From: DASXRU01 sp036506395
GTDB taxonomy: Bacteria; Acidobacteriota; Blastocatellia; Pyrinomonadales; Pyrinomonadaceae
Direction of reading: 5' to 3'
NCBI GenBank assembly: GCA_036506395.1
Contig: DASXRU010000135.1
Coordinates: forward strand, 1-64,000
DNA length: 64,000 bases
Position 1 is the stretch's first letter. Each line of letters opens with the position of its first letter. Under the pieces are notes generated by a model that saw only the letters and a list, made by a program, of their open reading frames with translations, made no database searches and was not told the DNA's origin. Positions 17,724 through 27,481 of this stretch are shown here, in pieces. Position numbers and translations under genes: made by a program.

Positions 17724-19541
17724 TCAGACAACCTTGAGCAATATCGCGCTATGCGGAGACACGTCGTTGATTGTGAACCAGCCCTCGCGCTTTCCGAACT
17801 TTTCTCCTGTCCAGTAGTCGGTAACCTCGCTCAAGCGGGGCAGCCTGAATCGAAACGTCTGCGATTCGTCGCTCCAATTGAAGAGACAAAACATCTGCGC
17901 GTTATGGAGCTTAATGGTCCCGACTCTCAGCGAATCATCTTCGAACTCTGCGGCGACGCCTGTTGGCGGCAACAGTTTCCTTAACATCTCAAGACGCTCG
18001 GGCGATATCTTCGTAAGATCATCGCCGGACAGAATCATTCCTCCCGAAGCGTAGATTGCCGTTGCATGGAATTGAAATTCATTAAGCGGCAGCTCGCCCA
18101 CCAGGCAAATCGCGTCCGGATCGTTCCACCACAAGCGTCCATTCTGCCAGTTGCGGCTCAGGTTCTGACGCGCGGTGCTCTTAATTCGGTCCCATATTCG
18201 CTTGATGTCATTTGAGCTGCGCGAACCATGAATCAATCCCAGTGATGGCCAGAGCGGATGATTACAGCCAAGGATAAAGCCGTCCGCCGCCCCTCGACGA
18301 ATTGCCTGCATCCCGTTTCGGTAGGCTTCGATCCGGGTGGCGCGCGGATCGTGAAAGTGTCCGCCCTGAATTGCGCCCCAGAAATTTGCGTCAAGTTTGA
18401 AGTAGGTACAGCCCCATTCACGGCGCATGGTACGAAACACCGTCTCAAGATGCTTCTGCGCTTCGGGGTGCGTTCCGTCGAGTGCATACCAGGGACCGTG
18501 TCGCCAGCCGCCAAACGTCACGCGATCGGACCGCAGCGGCTTTCCTTCAGCGTCTCTCACAAACCAATCCGGATGCTGCTGGAACAGATGCGATTTTTCT
18601 TCGGCGACAAAAGGCGCTACCCAGATGGCCGGCTCGAATCCGCGGGCCCGAATCTCTTTCAGAACTCCCTGCACGTTACCGCCAAAAGCCGCTCCGGTTT
18701 CTAGCCAGTCGCCCATTGCCGGCTGGTAACCGTCGTCGATTTGAATGTACTTAAGTTGGGGCGCGTTCGCGGCGATAAAGTCCAGGTTGTCCCGCACGTT
18801 TTGCGCAGTGACGCGCGGTCCGAAGAAATACCACGAACACCAGCCGGTCGGCGGCGTCTTGCCAAGGATTGGCGGATGGTTCGTCGCGAGGCGCCGGGCC
18901 AGTTCAGCCAGGAGCTGTTCGCGATCTGATCCTGCCTTAAAAGAAAACTCTTCCAGGCTCCACGACTCGCCGGGCTTGAGAGCGAGCCCTTCCGTGTCGA
19001 CGACAACCTGTAACGATGAATTGCGCAGATAGAATTGTCCGCCAAATCGGCGTGACGATGTGAATGCCAGAACTTCCTGTATACCGCTCGGTGGTATCAT
19101 CGTCATCATGCCGTAAAACACGCGCGCATCCGGCGGCGCCGGCAACTTGTAGTGCTTCGCATCGGTGTACTGGCTGTAACTCACGGGCTCGCCGAGAGTA
19201 CCGCCGGTCTGCGTCAGCATCTGGAAGCCTTCGCCGTAGAGTTTGGTTTCAGGTGGATGAGTCAGCGGAATGTCAAAGAGGATTACTTCTTTAATGCGGA
19301 CGGGACGGCGGCCGCGATTGATCAGTTGACAATTGCAAAGTGGGCCGCGCCATCGCCTTACCAATTGAACTCCCTTTGCGGCGTCAGGGCCATCGACGGC
19401 GACAACTCTCCCTGGCGTTTTGACGAGGCGATTGAGTTGACCTGATTTGCCCTGAGCCAGAACAAGTTGCGAGGCTGCCGCGACGATTGGCGAAGCCAGT
19501 GCAGCCTTAAGAACTTCGCGTCGCGTAAACCCGTCTGACAT
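17724..19541 (-). CDS. Alpha-galactosidase, GH36-type, Tat-exported
   Basis: 605 aa from the ATG at 19541. The Tat signal FTRREVLKAALASPIVAAAS is at residues 5-24. A beta-sandwich domain follows, then the clan D barrel: PPTGWCSWYFFGPRV, YIQIDDGYQPAMGDW (about 266-280), FEPAIWVAPFVAEEK, probable nucleophile D384 in CTYFKLDANFWGA, and WWNDPDAICL, followed by a short C-terminal beta domain ending near HSAILLKVV. The ATG overlaps the TAA of the fucosidase gene by one base (TAATG), implying translational coupling. Release of terminal alpha-galactose fits the downstream galK/galT genes. Confidence 0.88.
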   Translation of the reverse strand: MSDGFTRREVLKAALASPIVAAASQLVLAQGKSGQLNRLVKTPGRVVAVDGPDAAKGVQLVRRWRGPLCNCQLINRGRRPVRIKEVILFDIPLTHPPETKLYGEGFQMLTQTGGTLGEPVSYSQYTDAKHYKLPAPPDARVFYGMMTMIPPSGIQEVLAFTSSRRFGGQFYLRNSSLQVVVDTEGLALKPGESWSLEEFSFKAGSDREQLLAELARRLATNHPPILGKTPPTGWCSWYFFGPRVTAQNVRDNLDFIAANAPQLKYIQIDDGYQPAMGDWLETGAAFGGNVQGVLKEIRARGFEPAIWVAPFVAEEKSHLFQQHPDWFVRDAEGKPLRSDRVTFGGWRHGPWYALDGTHPEAQKHLETVFRTMRREWGCTYFKLDANFWGAIQGGHFHDPRATRIEAYRNGMQAIRRGAADGFILGCNHPLWPSLGLIHGSRSSNDIKRIWDRIKSTARQNLSRNWQNGRLWWNDPDAICLVGELPLNEFQFHATAIYASGGMILSGDDLTKISPERLEMLRKLLPPTGVAAEFEDDSLRVGTIKLHNAQMFCLFNWSDESQTFRFRLPRLSEVTDYWTGEKFGKREGWFTINDVSPHSAILLKVV

Positions 19542-20905
19542 TAGACTTGCCCGCGCTCTCTTCTGCGAACGAATAGTTCTTCCTGCTTTGGTTCCGAGTC
19601 GCACTCGATGGCGAGTGTGGTGATGGGGTCGTCGGGCGCTTTTTGGGGGAGGCCCTTGAAACGAACATGATAGTCGTCCTGCTCAAAATCAACTGCTTCT
19701 CCGCCGGCCAGAAGCTTCACGGACTTGACCTTGTTGCGCAGACCCGCAAATGCCAGGTTATCGCCGCCGCCTGGCCAGAAGTGCACATGAAGGTAAAGCG
19801 TATTGCCGCGGCGAGAGAAGCTGCCATTGCGCGAGCGACGAGGCTGGCAAATATCAGCGCCATAAAGCGACTGCCCGTTTTTGTCCATCCAGCGGCCGAC
19901 CGTGCTCAGTATCTGAGTTGACTCAATCGGAATTGAGCCATCCGCAGTCGGCCCAATATTAATAAGATAATTGCCGCCGTCGTGCGCGCAGGTGATCAGG
20001 TTACGAATGACCTGTTTCGGACTTTTCCAGGCGTCATCAGCCCGGTGATAACCCCACGAGTCATTCATCGTCATGCAACTCTCCCAGGCGCGCCCGGCCT
20101 CGGCGGCTTCGATTCTTTGTTCGGGAGTCGAGAAGTCGCCGGCAAGTTTGTTGCGGTTGTTGACGATGATGTCAGGCTGGAGTTTGAAGACCATCTCGTT
20201 CATCTTCTCCGATTCCCAGCCCTTCGCATCCAGTGGCCAGGAAACGTCGTACCAGAGAATGTCGATCTTTCCGTAGTTAGTGAGCAGTTCGCGTATGTGC
20301 GTGTGAATGTAATCAACAAAACGACGGCGGGCGGCTTCGTCAGTAGCACAACGCGCGCCGTCCGGATGATGCCAGTCCATCAACGAATAGTAGAAACCCA
20401 CGCGTAATCCTTCGGCGCGCGCGGCTTCGACATATTCTTTCACCAGATCGCGTCCCGGTCCCTGCCTGGGCGCGCAGTAGTTGGTGGTTCTGGTGGCGAA
20501 GTTGCAGAAGCCCTCGTGATGCTTGGTCGTCATCACCATGTAGCGCTGGCCGGCGCGCTTTGCCAGTCGCGCCCAATCGCGCGCGAAGTTCGGTTTCGGT
20601 TTGAACTGCGCTGCCTGCTTCTGATACTCGGTGGCCGGAATGCCCTCCATCTCCATGACCCATTCGTGACGGGCGAGGATGCTGTACAGCCCCCAATGAA
20701 TAAACATACCGAACTTGGCTTCATGCCACCACTTCATGCGGCGTTCGCGGTCGGCAACTATTTCGGGTGATTCGGCGGGTGGTTTGGGTTGCTGTTGCTG
20801 CAGAGCCGTTGTGCTTTCCACACTTGCGAAAGCCGACGGCGTGGAAGCTGCCACCGCAGCGCCGGCCCCCAGCAGTTTCAGGTAATCGCGTCTATTCATA
20901 CTCAT
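19541..20905 (-). CDS. Alpha-L-fucosidase (GH29), Tat-exported
   Basis: 454 aa. A Tat-type N-terminus (NRRDYLKLLGAGAAVAAS) predicts export. GH29 motifs: KFGMFIHWGLYSI (about 64-76), MTTKHHEGFCNFATRTTNY (125-143), GLRVGFYYSLMDWHHPDG, probable nucleophile D220 in KIDILWYDVSW, and NYLINIGPTADGSIP near 325. The C-terminal 100 residues form a small beta domain. It removes alpha-linked L-fucose from the glycan; fuconate dehydratase in the same locus could act later on the product. It is the first enzyme gene after the receptor and is translationally coupled to the GH36 gene. Confidence 0.92.
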   Translation of the reverse strand: MSMNRRDYLKLLGAGAAVAASTPSAFASVESTTALQQQQPKPPAESPEIVADRERRMKWWHEAKFGMFIHWGLYSILARHEWVMEMEGIPATEYQKQAAQFKPKPNFARDWARLAKRAGQRYMVMTTKHHEGFCNFATRTTNYCAPRQGPGRDLVKEYVEAARAEGLRVGFYYSLMDWHHPDGARCATDEAARRRFVDYIHTHIRELLTNYGKIDILWYDVSWPLDAKGWESEKMNEMVFKLQPDIIVNNRNKLAGDFSTPEQRIEAAEAGRAWESCMTMNDSWGYHRADDAWKSPKQVIRNLITCAHDGGNYLINIGPTADGSIPIESTQILSTVGRWMDKNGQSLYGADICQPRRSRNGSFSRRGNTLYLHVHFWPGGGDNLAFAGLRNKVKSVKLLAGGEAVDFEQDDYHVRFKGLPQKAPDDPITTLAIECDSEPKQEELFVRRRERGQV

Positions 20906-21063
20906 GACAATTATTTACCAGGCAGATGAAATTTCACGCACTGAACCTGCGAGTCCTGGCAGATCCAGCGCGTGTATTAGTCTAACCCCCTGAAAAGTCG
21001 CTGGTGTTAGAACTGCATTGGGCGAAACTCGCGCGCGGCAGAATCGCGCTCAAATGTTTCCGC

Positions 21064-24000
21064 TTAGAAATTAATCCTAATCGATGCTTGCATCACGCGC
21101 GGCGAACGCGCGGCGCGCGGCGCGCCAAACTGATTGTTGGTCTGTGAAACCACCCCCAGCGTCGTTGATGCGCAACGAGCTGGATTAGCCCCAATCGCCT
21201 GATATGCCAAAACGGTTCCCGACGGGCACGTCCCACTGCTCGGAAGAGCGCTGACAACCGCATTTGGGGCAAAGGTCATTGAGCCGTCAATATCGCTGAA
21301 ATTCGTATGATTGAAGATATTATAGATCTCCCATCGAAGTTGAATTTCGCGTTTCTCACCCAGGCGTATGTTCTTAAAGACTGCCAGATCCGAATTGAAG
21401 ATCGGGGGCAGCCGAAGCAGGTTGCGCTGCAAGCTGCCGATACTTCCGGCTACGCCAGGTTTGGCAAAGCAAGCGGGATTGATCGCATAGGCCGTTCCGG
21501 TATTGTCCGCGGTGCCGGCCGTTGTATTCGGGTCGCACAGCAAAACCGGACGCGCATTGATGTCGCCGCCTGTAAAGTCTGTGATGCCGGCCCAGGTACA
21601 GATAGTCGTGGAACCCGGTTGCAAAACGAAGCCCGGCGCGCATGGCTGACCGGTTGCCTGGTAAGTTTGTCCGGTACTAATCGTGTAGGAACCACCACTG
21701 TAGCTGAAGTTCAAGCCAGTGCCGCTGCCAAACGTCTTTGGCTTGCCAGTGGCATACGATGTAGTGCCGGAAATCTGATAACCATCCAAGAGAAGCTTGA
21801 CCAGCCGGTTGTTCGCGTGACGGCTCAGCTTAGGCACATCGTAGATGTAGTTAAACGTTAAGATGTGCGTCTGATCGAAATCCGCTGGGCCATAGTTAAA
21901 TGCTTTGTATGGGCGGCCATTAAAGACATCGCCGGTATCGTCGTCTTTCGAGTAGTCAAAGGTCTTTGACCAGGTATAGGCGGCTCCATACTGGAAATTG
22001 CTCGTATAACGACGATTCACCTGGACTTGCAAACCGTTATAGTTTGAAGTGCCGGACCAGGTAGTGACGGTGATATCGCCGAAGCCTCTATAGGGGCGGA
22101 GGAAATTGTCGCCTAATACGCCGGTAGTGTGTGGTCCATTTTGGTTAGCCGTAGCAAATGGATTTCGGGTACAGGCCTGGTTTACGTTGATAGCACAGTT
22201 AATGCCCAACGGATTGAGATCGATGAAATGCGCATTGTCGGGTACCTGGTTTACGTTGCGTCTTTCACCCAGGTGCCTCGCGAGAGATCCGACGTAACTA
22301 ACCTCAACCACCGTCTTGAAACCGATGTCTCGCTGGATACCCAACTGGAAGTTATAGATAGTGGGTCTTTTCGAATGAATCTCGATTGCATTAAGGTTGC
22401 TCGGCGAGTTAAGTGCGCCCCCGATGACATTCGCAAGGTTGTCAATGTTACAGCCCGCACATGGGCCGATTGTGGAGGTTCGGTTTGCGGGAGGGTTGCC
22501 GACAAGATTGCCGCCGGTCGTACCGCCGCCGACACGGACGGTGTGATAAATACCACCCATCGCGCGGAGAACGGTCTTATCGTCGAGACTCCAGGCAAAC
22601 CCCACCCGCGGTTCCCAACTAACTGCATTCGTAATTCTGTAACCCTTCGGAGTGGTCGGATCGCTTCCCAGGGCCAGCCCGTTGTTCAAATCACCGACTA
22701 TCGAACCGTCCGGGTTTCTCACGAACGTGCCAACCAAATTCACATTGGTTAAGAGCACACTCGGAGTCCGCGGATCAAAGGCCCGGCGATCTGCAGTAGC
22801 ACACGCCGCAGCCGTTAATGGCTTGGCACACGCAGGCAGATAAAGCAGCGGGGCCTTTGCCGGATCGAAGCGTGAGGGGTCGAAGTTTGAACCTTGCTTG
22901 TCGAACTGTGTAAATGGCGATGCATAGACCCAGCGCATTCCGTAGTTAACAGTGAACCGCCGGCTCATTTTCCACTCGTCCTGCGCATACCATTGCAAGG
23001 AGTTGATTGCGAGATTAGTGAATGGACGGGCGCTCGACTCGCTATAGGTCCTGAAATTGCCGAGCAGTGCGTTCGCATAAGGAAACTGTGTCGCTCCCAG
23101 AGAAGCGGTAAAGGCACTGTTATTATCAAAATTAAAAACCCCGGACCATTGCCCGCCCGGCGCCTCACCATTCAACACTCGCTCAAAATACGCCCCAAAT
23201 TTGAGGCTATGATTGCCATGAGTGAGCGAAAAGTTATCGCCAAAGGAAGGTTTTACGTAGTCGTTGCCTATCTCGCCCCAACGGTCAAGCCAGTTAATGT
23301 TAGCAGGCGTTCCAGCGATACCCGACCAACCGGTGGCCCGCGGAATCGTGCCGAGGTGATTGTTCTGCGGAAAGATTTGGGGAGCGGTGTAGTTCAGCGC
23401 GGATCTTTGCAAGGCCTGGGCCACTCCCTCGCCGGGTACAAATCCTTCGGAGTCGTGGCGCATGCCAAAATTGAACTCATTGACCATTCGCGAATTGAGA
23501 ATGTGCACCCAGTTGGCCGACCAGCCGTTGTCCTTATAAAGATAATGCGAAAGAATTCCCCATCGATTGGCGTCTCCGCCCGGCCACCCAGAAGTGCCCA
23601 GCCCTAAATTATCCGAAGTCCACCACTGGGCCTTCCAATAAACGCTGTCGTTGTTGCCAGGCTTAACGTCAAATCGAATGACGTAACTATGCTTTGGGAC
23701 GTCTACGCTTTTCTGGAAAACGTAACGACCTGGATTGGTTGCAGTTGGTGAATTAGGTAACGGAAAGAAATTCAAGAGCGCCTGGCCGCTCTTATTAATT
23801 CGAGTAGCCGGAACCACGTTGCCTGGAAATTGCGAACCGGTCAGCGGATCAATAACGACTGGAGTTTGACCGTTCGAACCAATCGACTTTGAAAAGTCAC
23901 CGATCCGTTCCAGGGCGGTGGGTACTGTGACAGTCCCCGGATCCGTAGGCGTGATCGTGTGCGGCTTTTCCATCGAAATGAAGAAGAAAGATTTATTTTT

Positions 24001-24978
24001 TACCAATGCAGGTCCGCCTTCGCCGAACCTGGGAAGCGGCAGTGGGCCGCCAAAGTTAAAGCCGGGGATCTTATGACGATAGAGCGGCTTGGGCAAAGCC
24101 TGCTTATTAATAAAGAAGGGCGTCGCATTGAGAGCCTCATTGCGAAGGAAGTAATAAACAGTGCCGCGATAATCCTTGCCGCCCCCCTTGGAAACGATAT
24201 TAATCATGGCGCCGCCGTTGTTGCCGTACTCCGCCGCATAGTTATTGCGCAGAACCTTGACCTCGGCGACGGCGTCCTGGTTGATGGTCATGCTTATCTT
24301 ATTCGAGCCGCTGGGTTCACTGGCGTTAAGACCATCGATCGTGGTTACTGTGGTACGGCCACGCTGCCCGGAGATGTTAGGCAGGTTCGTGCCAAAGCCC
24401 TCGCCCACGGCTTCGATGTCGTCATCATTCGAAGTTCCAGGGATCAAGCGCAGTAGTGAGGTAACGTCACGTCCCTTAGTTGAGATCAAACTAATCTGAT
24501 CGGAAGTCAGGCGCGCCGTTAGGTCGCTACTTTCCTTTTCCACTATCGGCCCGGCGCTTGTGACAGTGACCATTGCCGCCACTTGCCCCGCCTGCAACTT
24601 CAACTCGCCAAGTGCCAGTGTCTCGTTCGCGCTGAGCACCACACTCTTCTGCTCAAGAGTCTGAAAACCCTTTTGCGCAACCTTGAGAGTGAAGGTACCT
24701 GGCTGAACAGCAGCGAAACTAAACCTGCCGTCATCGTTCGTTGTGGTGACGCGCGAGTCATTCTTCTCCTCACCCACCAGCGTCACTGTGGCTCCGGGAA
24801 GAGCGTCCCCGTTGGCGTCAGTTACAATTCCCGAGATGGTGCCTTTCACCGACTGCGCGGCCGCAGCCGAACTCAGCAGAGTCACCACGAGCAGGCCTAA
24901 AAATAGCCTTGACCAGTGATGGGCAAGCCTAAACGCGTGACCGGACAGCGACGGTGCTGATGTTTTGACGAGTTCCAT
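21064..24978 (-). CDS. TonB-dependent outer-membrane receptor, Oar-like, with carboxypeptidase-regulatory domain
   Basis: 1304 aa. A signal (FLGLLVVTLLSSAAAAQS) is followed by a carboxypeptidase-regulatory-like domain (about 46-130, GTISGIVTDANGDALPGATV), then a plug (LTSDQISLISTKGRDVTSLL; NNYAAEYGNNGGAMINIVSK) and a beta-barrel ending in the terminal strand VMQASIRINF. It likely imports oligosaccharides released at the surface, using TonB energy. No SusD partner follows, as is common in Acidobacteriota. AAAGGAG lies eight bases before the ATG. The gene is the first of the cluster; a promoter with two LacI-type operators is about 300 bases upstream. Confidence 0.93.
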   Translation of the reverse strand: MELVKTSAPSLSGHAFRLAHHWSRLFLGLLVVTLLSSAAAAQSVKGTISGIVTDANGDALPGATVTLVGEEKNDSRVTTTNDDGRFSFAAVQPGTFTLKVAQKGFQTLEQKSVVLSANETLALGELKLQAGQVAAMVTVTSAGPIVEKESSDLTARLTSDQISLISTKGRDVTSLLRLIPGTSNDDDIEAVGEGFGTNLPNISGQRGRTTVTTIDGLNASEPSGSNKISMTINQDAVAEVKVLRNNYAAEYGNNGGAMINIVSKGGGKDYRGTVYYFLRNEALNATPFFINKQALPKPLYRHKIPGFNFGGPLPLPRFGEGGPALVKNKSFFFISMEKPHTITPTDPGTVTVPTALERIGDFSKSIGSNGQTPVVIDPLTGSQFPGNVVPATRINKSGQALLNFFPLPNSPTATNPGRYVFQKSVDVPKHSYVIRFDVKPGNNDSVYWKAQWWTSDNLGLGTSGWPGGDANRWGILSHYLYKDNGWSANWVHILNSRMVNEFNFGMRHDSEGFVPGEGVAQALQRSALNYTAPQIFPQNNHLGTIPRATGWSGIAGTPANINWLDRWGEIGNDYVKPSFGDNFSLTHGNHSLKFGAYFERVLNGEAPGGQWSGVFNFDNNSAFTASLGATQFPYANALLGNFRTYSESSARPFTNLAINSLQWYAQDEWKMSRRFTVNYGMRWVYASPFTQFDKQGSNFDPSRFDPAKAPLLYLPACAKPLTAAACATADRRAFDPRTPSVLLTNVNLVGTFVRNPDGSIVGDLNNGLALGSDPTTPKGYRITNAVSWEPRVGFAWSLDDKTVLRAMGGIYHTVRVGGGTTGGNLVGNPPANRTSTIGPCAGCNIDNLANVIGGALNSPSNLNAIEIHSKRPTIYNFQLGIQRDIGFKTVVEVSYVGSLARHLGERRNVNQVPDNAHFIDLNPLGINCAINVNQACTRNPFATANQNGPHTTGVLGDNFLRPYRGFGDITVTTWSGTSNYNGLQVQVNRRYTSNFQYGAAYTWSKTFDYSKDDDTGDVFNGRPYKAFNYGPADFDQTHILTFNYIYDVPKLSRHANNRLVKLLLDGYQISGTTSYATGKPKTFGSGTGLNFSYSGGSYTISTGQTYQATGQPCAPGFVLQPGSTTICTWAGITDFTGGDINARPVLLCDPNTTAGTADNTGTAYAINPACFAKPGVAGSIGSLQRNLLRLPPIFNSDLAVFKNIRLGEKREIQLRWEIYNIFNHTNFSDIDGSMTFAPNAVVSALPSSGTCPSGTVLAYQAIGANPARCASTTLGVVSQTNNQFGAPRAARSPRVMQASIRINF

Positions 24979-25283
24979 CTTTCATCTCCTTTATCATTCG
25001 CGGTGCCGAAACCGGTGATTAGAGACACAGAAAGCCCTGCGCCTCGGGACAGATTCCAAGCGTAACCTGGAAATTTAGCTGAATGTGAAGCTGCGAGCTC
25101 ACGCACGCTCCTCCCAAGTCAGATTTCCCTCAGCCCAACCAAAAACTTCCCTAACCGATTAACAGAGTATCCTCAGCCGATGAATAATTGCGGTAGTTGC
25201 TCTATTGGTCTTGGCCCCCAGGGAATCCCGGCAAGCGTTGTTCCCTCCGCCCAAAAACCGGGCCTATACGAAAAGTGGGCACA

Positions 25284-25312
25284 CTATAATTGATTCTGTT
25301 ACCGATAACAAG
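25284..25312 (-). promoter_or_regulatory. Sigma70-type promoter for the receptor and glycan cluster
   Basis: On the minus strand TTGTTA (25307-25312) and TATAGT (25284-25289) are separated by exactly 17 bases. Operator 1 covers the -35 box and part of the spacer, so a bound repressor should block RNA polymerase. The rest of the 581-base gap (24979-25559) shows no gene. Confidence 0.68.
25298..25311. promoter_or_regulatory. LacI-family operator 1
   Basis: TGTTACCGATAACA is a near-perfect palindrome with a central CG, the usual architecture of LacI-family operators. It overlaps the -35 region of the minus-strand promoter. The LacI-type regulator encoded at 26441-27481 is the obvious candidate to bind it. 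Confidence 0.72.
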
Positions 25313-25318
25313 CATTAT

Positions 25319-25332
25319 TTTACCGCTAACAG
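25319..25332. promoter_or_regulatory. LacI-family operator 2
   Basis: TTTTACCGCTAACA resembles operator 1 (11 of 14 bases identical) and is offset by exactly 21 bp, two DNA turns, placing both sites on the same face of the helix. It lies upstream of the -35 box of the minus-strand promoter and near a possible plus-strand promoter. Confidence 0.6.
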
Positions 25333-25350
25333 TTTTTTTGTGCTAGACTC
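25321..25350 (+). promoter_or_regulatory. Possible divergent promoter for the SDR gene
   Basis: An extended -10-like TGCTAGACT ends at 25350, with a weak -35 (TTACCG) 18 bases upstream inside operator 2. It would give a leader of about 200 bases. It is only a candidate because the -35 match is poor. Confidence 0.3.
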
Positions 25351-25559
25351 CTGTCTCGCCCCTGAAAGTGGGTCTTAATCTGGGATTTTGGATAACCCGA
25401 TTGAGGATTTTGGCTATCGTGATCTAATCGCCGCCAGATATGAACAATAGCGAGATTAGCGCCCGACGACTTGGATGCTTGCGACTTTGGTAGGTATAAA
25501 TCTCCTCATATCAGATCGTCGCGTGATTTGCAGGAACCTGGCGACGATGGAGACTTCAA

Positions 25560-26402
25560 ATGCATAACGTGGCTTACGCAGACAAGGTTGTCGTCATCAC
25601 CGGCGGCAGCAGCGGCATTGGCAAAGGCTGTGCGGAGCAATTTGTTCTCGCTGGCGCCAAAGTTGTTATCTGCTGCAACGACCGGAACGAAGGCGCAGAG
25701 GTGGCAGCGGCTTTAGACGAAGCCGCAAAGAGACGAGGAGGTGGGGATGCTTCGTTCGTCTACTGCGACGTCACCAGAACCGAGGACATACGTAATTTGA
25801 TCGACGCTACGATTGCGCGGCATGGCCGCATTGATTGCTTAATTAATAATGCCGGCTGGCACCCGCCGCACAAGTCGATTGACGATTTTTCAGTTCAGGA
25901 CTTCCGCGAGCTGCTTGAGCTTAATCTGGTGAGCATCTTCACGGCCAGTAAGTTCGCGCTTCCTTACCTGAGACAGACCAAAGGCAACATCATTAATATG
26001 TCGAGCCTGGTGGCCTCTATCGGCCAGCATCACGCGACCACCTACGTTGCAACGAAAGGTGCCATCACCGCTTTCACAAAAGCGTTAGCGGTCGATGAAG
26101 CGCCCAATGGTGTGCGCGTGAACTCCGTTTCACCAGGTAATATTTTTACGCCGTTATGGCAGGAAGCAATCGATGCGGCTCCGGATCCGCAAGAGTATCG
26201 GGCCGAAGGAGAAGCAGCTCAACTGTTGGGTCGAATGGGATATGTCGAAGAGGTTGGGCGCCTCTGTTTGTTCCTTGCTGCCGAAGCGACGTTTACGACG
26301 GGAGCGGACCACATCATTTCTGGCGGGGCAGAACTCGGTTATGCGCGAAAAAGTCTGAACGGCAAGATCAGCGAAGGTAAACTCGTCCTCACCCGCTCTT
26401 GA
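25560..26402 (+). CDS. SDR-family dehydrogenase, possibly L-fucose dehydrogenase
   Basis: 280 aa classical short-chain dehydrogenase. The Rossmann motif TGGSSGIG is at 14-21, NNAG at 96-99, catalytic Ser near 148, and YVATK with Tyr162 and Lys166; the C-terminus contains LFLAAEATFTTGADHIISGG. GGAG lies about eight bases before the ATG. It is transcribed away from the glycan cluster and converges on the regulator gene. L-fucose dehydrogenase is inferred from the fucosidase and fuconate dehydratase in the locus. 2-keto-3-deoxy-fuconate dehydrogenase is an equally plausible SDR role, and motif reading cannot separate them. Confidence 0.8.
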   Translation: MHNVAYADKVVVITGGSSGIGKGCAEQFVLAGAKVVICCNDRNEGAEVAAALDEAAKRRGGGDASFVYCDVTRTEDIRNLIDATIARHGRIDCLINNAGWHPPHKSIDDFSVQDFRELLELNLVSIFTASKFALPYLRQTKGNIINMSSLVASIGQHHATTYVATKGAITAFTKALAVDEAPNGVRVNSVSPGNIFTPLWQEAIDAAPDPQEYRAEGEAAQLLGRMGYVEEVGRLCLFLAAEATFTTGADHIISGGAELGYARKSLNGKISEGKLVLTRS

Positions 26403-26440
26403 TCGACAGAAGTCAGCCTGCACCTCTAAAGAATCAATTG

Positions 26441-27481
26441 TCAACTCGTTGCCCGGGCTCCAGAGGTGGCCTTCGCCCGTGCGCCGCAAGAGTCGCGGAT
26501 GATCAGTTCAAGCGGCAGGATGATTTGTTCCGGCTTCGCATTATTCGATTTCCCCTCGATTAATTGAATCAGCAAGTTGGCAGCGTGCTGCCCCATATCG
26601 CGACGTGACCATGAGATAGTGGTGAGCGGCACACGTAGCATAGCCCCATAATGTATGTTGCCCGCGCCCACTAATGCTACGTCTTTGCCGGCCCGCAAGC
26701 CTACTTCCTCGAGGGCTTGCATCGCCCCGATAGCCGAGGGATCGTTGACGGCAAAAATTGCTTCCGGGACGTCAGACTCGGCCAGCCAGGAGCGCATTGC
26801 TTCGTATCCTTCGGATTCCAGAAGACCGCACTCCCGGACCAGAGTCTTCTCGAATCGCAGTTTGCGCCTGGCTAGTGCTTGCTTGTAACCCTCGAATCTT
26901 TCAGCGCTGACCGATGAGCCGTCGCCGCGCAAGTGTCCAATGCGACGATGGCCAAGCCGGATGAGGTGCTCGGTCGCCAATCTGCCCACTTGCACATTGT
27001 CAGTGGCGACCGCGGGACACCCCAATTGCTTCATAGTTCGGTCGACCAGCACCACCTTCGCTCCGTCCTTGATCATTTTGCGATAAGCCTTAGTGTCGGT
27101 CGGGGGAAAGACCGAGCTAATGATGAGACCGTCCGTGCGCTGCAAGAGCGTCTCGACTTCCTCAAGTTCACGAGTAACGTCTTCATCAGAACTACAGATT
27201 AAGAGTTGGAAGCCCGCCGGCCGCGTGACAGATTCGATAGCGCGCGTTACTTCGGCAAAGTAAAGATTCATCAAATCGGGAACAATTAAACCAATCAGGT
27301 ATGAGCGGTTGGTCGCCAGCGCGCGCGCATGCTGATTGGGCTGATAGTTCATCCGGCGCGCGACTTCCAGCACCCGCTCGCGGGTTTCTGGACTGATCAG
27401 CGGATTGTTGTTAATCGCCCGCGAAACAGTCATCTTCGAGACACCTACTTCACGCGCGATATCGGCAAGGGTTACTGGCAT
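26441..27481 (-). CDS. LacI-family transcriptional regulator
   Basis: 346 aa. The N-terminal helix-turn-helix LADIAREVGVSKMTVSRAIN (4-23) is followed by a hinge helix (NYQPNQHARALATNRS) and a periplasmic-binding-protein-like sensor domain from about residue 60 (YLIGLIVPDLMNLYF). Such proteins bind paired palindromes as dimers and release DNA on binding a sugar. It lies next to the divergent control region holding two matching palindromes, so it probably represses the glycan cluster and perhaps the SDR gene. The inducer is unknown; galactose, fucose or an oligosaccharide would fit. Confidence 0.92.
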   Translation of the reverse strand: MPVTLADIAREVGVSKMTVSRAINNNPLISPETRERVLEVARRMNYQPNQHARALATNRSYLIGLIVPDLMNLYFAEVTRAIESVTRPAGFQLLICSSDEDVTRELEEVETLLQRTDGLIISSVFPPTDTKAYRKMIKDGAKVVLVDRTMKQLGCPAVATDNVQVGRLATEHLIRLGHRRIGHLRGDGSSVSAERFEGYKQALARRKLRFEKTLVRECGLLESEGYEAMRSWLAESDVPEAIFAVNDPSAIGAMQALEEVGLRAGKDVALVGAGNIHYGAMLRVPLTTISWSRRDMGQHAANLLIQLIEGKSNNAKPEQIILPLELIIRDSCGARAKATSGARATS

